Origin: Cupriavidus sp. YR651
Lineage (GTDB): Bacteria; Pseudomonadota; Gammaproteobacteria; Burkholderiales; Burkholderiaceae
Reading direction: 5' to 3'
Assembly: GCF_900101625.1 (NCBI RefSeq)
Contig: NZ_FMYZ01000023.1
Location: forward strand, 1-36,706
Length of the DNA stretch: 36,706 nt
Made by a program: the position numbers and the translations under genes. The notes below the pieces were generated by a model. It made no database searches and was not told the origin of the DNA. It saw nothing but the letters and a program-made list of their open reading frames with translations. This document shows, one piece after another, positions 31,620 to 36,706 of the stretch (position 1 is the stretch's first letter; each line of letters begins with the position of its first letter).

Positions 31620-32504
31620 CTACAGGCGCCGCCGCAGCAGCGGGGCGAGCATCACCGAAGACAGCGCCGCAAACATCAGCAGGATGGCCGCATAGTCCTG
31701 CCAGTGCGGCGTTTCGCCCAGCATCCACATGCCCGAGAACACGCCCACCACGGGAATGAACATGATCGACAGGCTGGACACCACCGGGGGCAGGCTGCGC
31801 GCGAGTGCAAACCAGACCAGCTGGCAGTAGGCAAAGACGACCACGGCGTTGTAGACGATGGCGGCCCATTCGATGCCCGTGGGCATGCGCCAGCCGGACT
31901 CCAGCAACAGCGTGCCGATGCCGAGGAACGGCAGCGTGAGGGCCAGCATCCAGAACGTTAGGGTGCCGATGGGGATATCGATCTCGGTACGCTTCATCAA
32001 CTGGGTCCCGAAGCCCCAGCCGGCCGCGGCCACCAGCATCAGCAGCGTGCCGGCGGGGCTGCCGGTGAGCGCGGTGATCTCGCCGGACAGCAGCAGGATC
32101 GTGCCCGCCAGCGCGCAGGCGATGCCGATCCACGCGGAGAGCGCAATGCGCTCGCGGTACAGCACCAGGCCCCAGACCACCGCCCAGATCGGCATGGTGT
32201 AGCCAAGGATGGCCGCCCGTCCGGACGACAGCATCTTGACCGCGCAGATGGCGAACAGGTGCCAGACGACCATGTTCGGGATGGCCAGCCGGATCACCGT
32301 GGGCCAGGCCGCACGTGGCACGCGCAGGGAATCGCCACGGATGCGCAGCGCCAGGCCCAGCGCCAGCAGCCCGCCGGCCATGCCCAGCAGCCGGAAGCCC
32401 ATGGCGGGGAAATGCGCCACGCCGATCTTCATGATGGGCCAGTTGATGCCCCAGGCGATCGTAAGGATGACAAGGAGGATGAGACCTCGGCGGTCGAGTG
32501 TCAT
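31620..32504 (-). CDS. EamA/DMT-family transporter
   Basis: Inner-membrane drug/metabolite transporter of 294 residues with about ten hydrophobic helices in two EamA repeats. The first opens LILLVILTIAWGINWPIMKIG and includes LGYTMPIWAVVWGLVLYRE. The second includes WGFGTQLMKRTEIDI and VVSSLSIMFIPVVGVFSGM. The conserved Glu at each repeat end (LYRERIAL, LGETPHW) is present. Such proteins export amino acids or metabolites; the substrate is unknown. It is divergent from pyrF with 215 bp between starts, so the two promoters share that region. Confidence 0.9.
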   Translation of the reverse strand: MTLDRRGLILLVILTIAWGINWPIMKIGVAHFPAMGFRLLGMAGGLLALGLALRIRGDSLRVPRAAWPTVIRLAIPNMVVWHLFAICAVKMLSSGRAAILGYTMPIWAVVWGLVLYRERIALSAWIGIACALAGTILLLSGEITALTGSPAGTLLMLVAAAGWGFGTQLMKRTEIDIPIGTLTFWMLALTLPFLGIGTLLLESGWRMPTGIEWAAIVYNAVVVFAYCQLVWFALARSLPPVVSSLSIMFIPVVGVFSGMWMLGETPHWQDYAAILLMFAALSSVMLAPLLRRRL

Positions 32505-32719
32505 GGGCGCTGGCGACGTGCGATGTCGCTCTTTTTAATCGGAAGCGCAAAACGATAGCACGCAACGGTTAGAATTGACGTCAACGCCATATGCCGTGGC
32601 GGGGCTTGCCGGAGGCGCGCCCCGCGCGGCCAACCGGCCGGCCAGCGCGCGCGTTATGCTTGCAGAATGGCTTGCAGATCGCCAGGCCGCTCCGGCCTCA
32701 TCCTCATACCGAGCACTCC

Positions 32720-33538
32720 ATGACCTTCACCGAGCAGCTGTCCGCCGCGTGGCAGCGTAACGATTCCCTGCTGTGCGTCGGGCTCGATCCGGACCCGTCC
32801 AAGCTGCCCCTGTCCCTCACCAGCACCGGCGGCGCGATCTTTTCCTTTTGCCGCGAGATCGTCGACGCCACGGCCGACCTGGTCTGCGCCTTCAAGCCGC
32901 AGATCGCCTATTTCCACTCCCAGCGCGCCGAAGATCAGCTCGAACAGCTGATCGAGTACATCCACGACGCCCACCCGGGCATCCCCGTGATCCTGGACGC
33001 CAAGCGTGGCGACATCGGCTCCACGGCCGAGCACTACGCCGTCGAGGCCTTCGACCGCTACAAGGCCGATGCGGTGACGGTCAGTCCGTACATGGGTTTC
33101 GATTCGATGTCGCCGTACCTGGCGCATCCGGGCAAGGGCGTCATCGTGCTGTGCCGGACTTCGAATCCGGGCGGATCTGACGTGCAGTTCCTTCAGGTGG
33201 ACGGCAAGCCGTTGTACCAGCTGGTGGCCGAGGCAGCGCGTGAGCGCTGGAATACCAACGGCCAGATGGGCCTGGTGGTGGGCGCGACCTTCCCGAACGA
33301 GATCGCCAAGGTGCGCCAGATCGTGGGGGACATGCCGCTGCTGATCCCGGGGATCGGCGCGCAGGGCGGGGATATCGAGGCCACCGTCAAGGCTGGCCGG
33401 ACCGCCGACGGCAACGGCATGATGATCAATTCCTCGCGGGCGATCCTCTACGCCAGCCGTGACAAGGACTTTGCGGCTGCGGCGCGCAATGTGGCGTTGC
33501 AGACGCGCGAGACCATCAACCGCTACCGCCACGGCTGA
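32720..33538 (+). CDS. pyrF: Orotidine 5'-phosphate decarboxylase (type 2)
   Basis: Last step of UMP synthesis; 272 residues, the longer subfamily 2 form found in Burkholderiales and mycobacteria. The start at 32720 begins MTFTEQLSAAWQ. An in-frame upstream extension to 32591 is low-complexity and rejected. The catalytic Asp93-Lys95-Asp98 network is in VILDAKRGDIGSTAEHYA; FKPQIAYFHS and the phosphate-binding LIPGIGAQGGD are intact. It is monocistronic, converging on pncC. Confidence 0.96.
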   Translation: MTFTEQLSAAWQRNDSLLCVGLDPDPSKLPLSLTSTGGAIFSFCREIVDATADLVCAFKPQIAYFHSQRAEDQLEQLIEYIHDAHPGIPVILDAKRGDIGSTAEHYAVEAFDRYKADAVTVSPYMGFDSMSPYLAHPGKGVIVLCRTSNPGGSDVQFLQVDGKPLYQLVAEAARERWNTNGQMGLVVGATFPNEIAKVRQIVGDMPLLIPGIGAQGGDIEATVKAGRTADGNGMMINSSRAILYASRDKDFAAAARNVALQTRETINRYRHG

Positions 33539-33608
33539 ACTCGGCATCCCGGCACGGGCGGCATAAGCCCCTGCCGGCAGATTCCTTCAGGCTCTCGGGC
33601 GTCAATTT

Positions 33609-33632
33609 GCGCACTGACAGGCGTCAGTGCGC
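33609..33632. repeat. Perfect 10-bp hairpin after pyrF
   Basis: GCGCACTGAC (33609-33618), loop AGGC, GTCAGTGCGC (33623-33632). It lies 70 bp after pyrF and two bases before the 112-bp inverted-repeat element. It lacks a T-run, so it is not a standard intrinsic terminator. Confidence 0.75.
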
Positions 33633-33634
33633 TC

Positions 33635-33746
33635 GAGGTTGTTTCAAAATGAAGCGAAGCGGTCCTGGCTAGGCGCGCGGCCGCAGACAGTACAACTGGT
33701 ACGGCAAGGCCGCGCAACCACGCCAGGATCTTTTTGAAACGACCTC
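33635..33746. repeat. 112-bp inverted-repeat element, likely dispersed MITE/REP-like repeat
   Basis: Terminal arms GAGGTTGTTTCAAAA (33635-33649) and TTTTGAAACGACCTC (33732-33746) are reverse complements with one mismatch. Internal arms also pair: TCCTGGC (33663-33669) with GCCAGGA (33722-33728), and GCGCGGCC (33675-33682) with GGCCGCGC (33708-33715). The whole unit can therefore fold into one long hairpin. It ends exactly at the pncC stop codon. The design is that of a non-autonomous repeat, and I have an impression that similar units occur in Cupriavidus genomes. No second copy is in this window and no flanking target duplication is evident. Confidence 0.7.
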
Positions 33747-34244
33747 TTACTCCTCGTTCCGAATCAGTTCCAGCAGACCGCGCATCGCATGCTCGGCCGC
33801 CTGCCGGCGGATCTGGCCACGGTCGCCCTTGAAACGCTGCGTTTCCGTCAGCGTGGTGATGCGGTTGCTCCAGCCAAAGCAGACCATGCCGACTGGCTTC
33901 TCCGATGTGCCGCCGCCCGGGCCAGCTACGCCCGTGATCGACAGCGACACCTGCGCGCGGCTGTTCAGCAGCGCGCCTTCCGCCATGGCGTGAGCCACTT
34001 CCTCGCTGACCGCACCGTGGTCGCGGATCAGCTTGGCCGGCACGCCGATCATCGTCGTCTTGGCTTCGTTGGAATACGTGATGAAGCCACGCTCGAACCA
34101 GCCTGACGACCCGGACACATCGGTGATGGCGGCCGCGACGAGCCCGCCGGTACACGATTCGGCCGTGGCCAGCATGAGCGAACGTTCCGCAAGGGCGGCT
34201 CCGGCCTGGATGGCAAGCAGGTCGAGCAGGCGACTGACGGACAT
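33747..34244 (-). CDS. pncC: Nicotinamide-nucleotide amidohydrolase (CinA C-terminal type)
   Basis: Deamidates NMN to NaMN in pyridine nucleotide recycling; 165 residues, the stand-alone CinA C-terminal domain. Family motifs: TAESCTGGLVAAAITDVSG, WFERGFITYSNEAK, GAVSEEVAHAMAEGA and ITGVAGPGGGTSEKPVG. The final codons run into the terminal arm of the 112-bp repeat, whose insertion may have defined the present 3' end. It follows pgpA by 54 bp on the same strand, in the series thiL-pgpA-pncC. Confidence 0.94.
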   Translation of the reverse strand: MSVSRLLDLLAIQAGAALAERSLMLATAESCTGGLVAAAITDVSGSSGWFERGFITYSNEAKTTMIGVPAKLIRDHGAVSEEVAHAMAEGALLNSRAQVSLSITGVAGPGGGTSEKPVGMVCFGWSNRITTLTETQRFKGDRGQIRRQAAEHAMRGLLELIRNEE

Positions 34245-34298
34245 GAGAGGAGGGTCCTTAAGAAAAAAATCGGGGCGCGATCGGAAAGATTGGCGCGA

Positions 34299-34871
34299 TC
34301 AGATCGAGCGCCACAGCGCGAAGACGAGCAGCGTGTAGAACGCGGCAAAGATGTCGTCGAACATCACGCCGAACGCGCCAAGCAGGCCGGGGCCCTTGAG
34401 CGTGCGGTCGTAGTAGGCGATCGGTGCGGGTTTGGCGATATCGAACAGCCGGAACCAGAGGAAGGCCGCGAACTGGCCCCAGAAACCGGTCGGCGTGACA
34501 AACAGCAGCACCAGCCAGAACGCCACGATTTCGTCCCAGACCATGCTGCCGTGGTCGTACACGCCCATGTCGCGAGCGGTGCGCTTGCAGGCCCAGATCC
34601 CGACCAGGAACGCGCCGGCGATGATCCAGAGCCAGGTGGTCGGCTCGATCCAGAGTGAAATCACCACGAACGACAGCCAGCCGTACAGTGTGCCGACGGT
34701 GCCGGGGCTGACCGGCGACAGGCCGGAGCCAAAGCCCAGTGCGATGGCCCGGGCGGGGTGACCCAGCATGAAACGGGCGGTCGGGCGGGTGACCTTGACG
34801 GTCTGGCCGGCTTCCAGCGTGACGGTGGCAGCGGGGTCGCGTGGCGCGGCCCCGGGAGGGTTGGCGGACAT
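34299..34871 (-). CDS. pgpA: Phosphatidylglycerophosphatase A
   Basis: Dephosphorylates phosphatidylglycerol phosphate in the inner membrane; 190 residues. The motifs GSGLSPVSPGTVGTLYG, DHGSMVWDEIVAFWLVL (the metal-binding DE) and FRLFDIAKPAPI are conserved in PgpA. Several transmembrane helices follow the about 40-residue N-terminal cytoplasmic tail. The start at 34871 is used, not the TTG one codon upstream. The order thiL-pgpA-pncC is common in proteobacteria and suggests an operon with thiL, 95 bp away. Confidence 0.95.
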   Translation of the reverse strand: MSANPPGAAPRDPAATVTLEAGQTVKVTRPTARFMLGHPARAIALGFGSGLSPVSPGTVGTLYGWLSFVVISLWIEPTTWLWIIAGAFLVGIWACKRTARDMGVYDHGSMVWDEIVAFWLVLLFVTPTGFWGQFAAFLWFRLFDIAKPAPIAYYDRTLKGPGLLGAFGVMFDDIFAAFYTLLVFALWRSI

Positions 34872-34966
34872 CAAGGGTCTGGCTCGTCTGTTTTTATCGT
34901 CTGGCGCGTGGCAGTGGCTCCTGGCACGCGCATGGCGGCATCATGACATGGCTTGTGGGCGTCGTG

Positions 34967-35947
34967 TCAGGGTGCGGCGAAATGATCGAAACCCGCGCCC
35001 GCAAAGGCGCAGGGGTTGCCGTCGCGGTCCACGATGCGCAGCCCCGGTTCGGCTGTGATCGTTCCGGCACGCGTGACCGGCAGGCCAAGCTGGCGGCCGA
35101 TTGCGGCGATGGCTTCGCGCGCGCCAGCAGGCGCTGTGAAGCAGAGTTCGTAGTCGTCGCCGCCGGCCAGCACGCACTCGTGCTGGCGGTCCAGTGGCTG
35201 GGCACCGAGGATTTCCGAACGCGGCAAGCTATCCACGTCGACGATGGCGCCGACGGCGGACCGGGCGAGGATGTGGCCGAGGTCCCCGATCAAGCCATCG
35301 GAAATATCCAGCGCGGCGTGGGCGATTCCCCGTAACGCCAGCCCCAGCGCCACGCGCGGGGTAGGGGTGTCCATGCGGGGACGAATGATGGTGAAATCGG
35401 GCTCGGGCAGCAGCCATTCGCCGCGACAGTCGCCCAGCGCCAGGCGGGCGTCGCCCAGCGTGCCGGAAATCCAGATATCGTCGCCGGGGCGGGCCGCGTC
35501 GCGGCGCAGGGCCTGGCGGGGCGGCACATCGCCAAATACCGTAATCGACAAGGTGAGCGGACCGCGCGTGGTATCGCCGCCAATCAGCTCGCATCCGTGG
35601 TCATCGGCCAGCGCCAGCATGCCCGCGGCCAGTTCTCCCAGCCAGTGAGGATCGGCCTCCGGCAATGCCAGCGCCAGCGTGAATGCGCGCGGTTCAGCGC
35701 CCATGGCGGCCAGATCGGAGAGGTTGACCGCCAATGCCTTGTGGCCGAGCGAGCGCGGCGGGACGTCGGGGAAGAAGTGCCGGCCACTGACCAGCATATC
35801 CGTGCTGATGGCCAGCTGATGGCCGGGCCGACCTTCGATCAGGGCACAGTCGTCGCCCACGCCAAGCGCGGCCTTGTGAACCGGGCGGGTAAAAAACCGG
35901 CGGATCAGGTCAAATTCGGATAGCGGGGCGCTGGGGGAGTCTGGCAT
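34967..35947 (-). CDS. thiL: Thiamine-monophosphate kinase
   Basis: Phosphorylates thiamine monophosphate to the active diphosphate; 326 residues. Motifs in order: FDLIRRFFTRPVHKAALGVGDDCAL with the metal-binding Asp pair, STDMLVSGRHF, HKALAVNLSDLAAMGAEPR, GGDTTRGPL, ALDISDGLIGDLGHI and GGDDYELCF. The start MPDSPSAPLSEFDLI at 35947 has no good ribosome binding site. An upstream in-frame ATG at 36028 would add about 27 residues unlike the family. It is divergent from maeB across 247 bp. Confidence 0.95.
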   Translation of the reverse strand: MPDSPSAPLSEFDLIRRFFTRPVHKAALGVGDDCALIEGRPGHQLAISTDMLVSGRHFFPDVPPRSLGHKALAVNLSDLAAMGAEPRAFTLALALPEADPHWLGELAAGMLALADDHGCELIGGDTTRGPLTLSITVFGDVPPRQALRRDAARPGDDIWISGTLGDARLALGDCRGEWLLPEPDFTIIRPRMDTPTPRVALGLALRGIAHAALDISDGLIGDLGHILARSAVGAIVDVDSLPRSEILGAQPLDRQHECVLAGGDDYELCFTAPAGAREAIAAIGRQLGLPVTRAGTITAEPGLRIVDRDGNPCAFAGAGFDHFAAP

Positions 35948-36066
35948 GGCGGGCGATGTGCGCAGGGCGTGTGGAGGCCGGGAAATCCGTGGAGAATACG
36001 GCTGGTCAAGCCCTTCGGCATGCGGCATATTGTACCGAAACGCAAAGCTGCCCCGCGCAAAACGCT

Positions 36067-36091
36067 TATTGTGAAATAATATTTCACAATA
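36067..36091. promoter_or_regulatory. Palindromic operator in the maeB promoter
   Basis: TATTGTGAAAT (36067-36077), AAT, ATTTCACAATA (36081-36091): a perfect 11-bp dyad, directly followed by TATAAAA (36090-36096). A second, looser ATTTCAC...AAAAT dyad overlaps the right arm. An AT-rich dyad of this form overlapping a -10 region is typical of a repressor site (IclR- or GntR-type). It lies 104 bp before maeB and 120 bp before thiL, so it could affect both. Confidence 0.7.
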
Positions 36092-36194
36092 TAAAATGCG
36101 CAGTTCCAATGCAGAGAGAGCGCGGGTACGTGGAGCCGGCCCGTCTCGGTCCCCGCAATATTCAGTGCGGCTCCACCGATCGGAAGATGCGCAG

Positions 36195-36706
36195 ATGACA
36201 AGCCCTCAGCAGTCCCCGTCCCAAGACGATCTGAAACAGCAGCAGCGTGAGGCGCTGCGCAAGGCCGCGCTCGAATATCACGAGTTTCCGACCCCCGGCA
36301 AGATCTCCGTCACCCCGACCAAGCCGCTGTCCAACCAGCGCGACCTGGCCCTGGCCTATTCGCCGGGCGTGGCGGCCGCTTGCGAGGAAATCGTCGCCAA
36401 TCCCGCCAATTCCTTCCGCTACACCGCCCGCGGCAACCTGGTCGCCGTGATCACCAACGGCACCGCCGTGCTGGGGCTGGGCGACATCGGGGCAGCCGCC
36501 TCGAAGCCCGTGATGGAAGGCAAGGCCGGCCTGTTCAAGAAATTCGCCGGCATCGACGTCTTCGATATCGAAGTCGACGAGAAGGACCCCGAGAAGCTGG
36601 TCGACATCATCGCCTCGCTGGAGCCGACGTTCGGCGGCATCAACCTGGAAGACATCAAGGCACCGGAGTGCTTCTACGTGGAGCGCAAGCTGCGCGAACG
36701 GATGAA
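36195..36706 (+). CDS. maeB: NADP-dependent malic enzyme, N-terminal part (truncated by window edge)
   Basis: Oxidative decarboxylation of malate to pyruvate with NADP+. The 170 visible codons begin with a Gln-rich tail (MTSPQQSPSQDDLKQQQREA) and continue into the malic enzyme domain: YHEFPTPGKISVTPTKPL, LALAYSPGVAAACEEI, VITNGTAVLGLGDIGA and GKAGLFKKFAGIDVFDIE. This is the MaeB type, which usually has a C-terminal phosphotransacetylase-like domain and about 760 residues, so most is outside the window. It is transcribed away from thiL behind a marked palindrome. Confidence 0.94.
   Translation, partial: MTSPQQSPSQDDLKQQQREALRKAALEYHEFPTPGKISVTPTKPLSNQRDLALAYSPGVAAACEEIVANPANSFRYTARGNLVAVITNGTAVLGLGDIGAAASKPVMEGKAGLFKKFAGIDVFDIEVDEKDPEKLVDIIASLEPTFGGINLEDIKAPECFYVERKLRERM

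Overview
The window looks like a chromosomal segment of a high-GC betaproteobacterium of the Cupriavidus/Ralstonia group (Burkholderiales). This rests on the gene order aroQ-accB-accC-prmA-zinc ribbon gene-tpx, the tonB-like/aroE/mtgA block, an H1-like alanine/lysine histone with the typical C-terminus, a Bug (TctC) receptor relic and the overall codon bias. The genus is inferred from familiarity with these families, not from a search. No tRNA, rRNA, CRISPR array, IS element or prophage was seen.

Layout. (a) 1-2246: a truncated GntP-type permease, a small tautomerase and a divergent LysR regulator, possibly one metabolic unit. (b) 2427-7690: an iron-acquisition cluster with two TonB-dependent siderophore receptors that converge on a piuC-type hydroxylase; the second receptor and piuC form an operon with a good Fur box. 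(c) 7691-11396: a gene-poor accessory stretch with a decayed Bug receptor pseudogene, a small DUF2147 protein and about 1.8 kb without a confident gene. Part of that stretch has very unusual word composition and a perfect 24-bp palindrome. (d) 11397-19955: the H1-like histone, a glycine-zipper lipoprotein, a PfkB kinase, thiol peroxidase, and the minus-strand series aroQ, accB, accC, prmA and a zinc-ribbon/DUF3426 membrane protein. These serve aromatic precursor synthesis, fatty acid initiation and ribosomal protein methylation. (e) 20184-25091: a TlpA-like thioredoxin, a conserved unknown protein, and the tightly packed plus-strand run mpl, yqiA-like esterase, ubiC-like chorismate lyase and fabG-like reductase, the last three with 4-bp overlaps. 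(f) 25297-30139: an RNase II family exonuclease with an unusual acidic tail, then after a strong terminator a TonB-like energy transducer, aroE and mtgA. (g) 30169-36706: corA, a DMT exporter, pyrF, a 112-bp inverted-repeat element abutting pncC, then pgpA, thiL and the divergent, truncated maeB, with a strong 25-nt palindromic operator in front of maeB.

Most of the window is ordinary housekeeping sequence. Nothing supports a new multi-gene system. The points most worth a second look are the 9.6-11.4 kb non-coding block, the 112-bp hairpin element at 33635-33746, the maeB operator, the Bug pseudogene and the Fur-controlled receptor/piuC operon.
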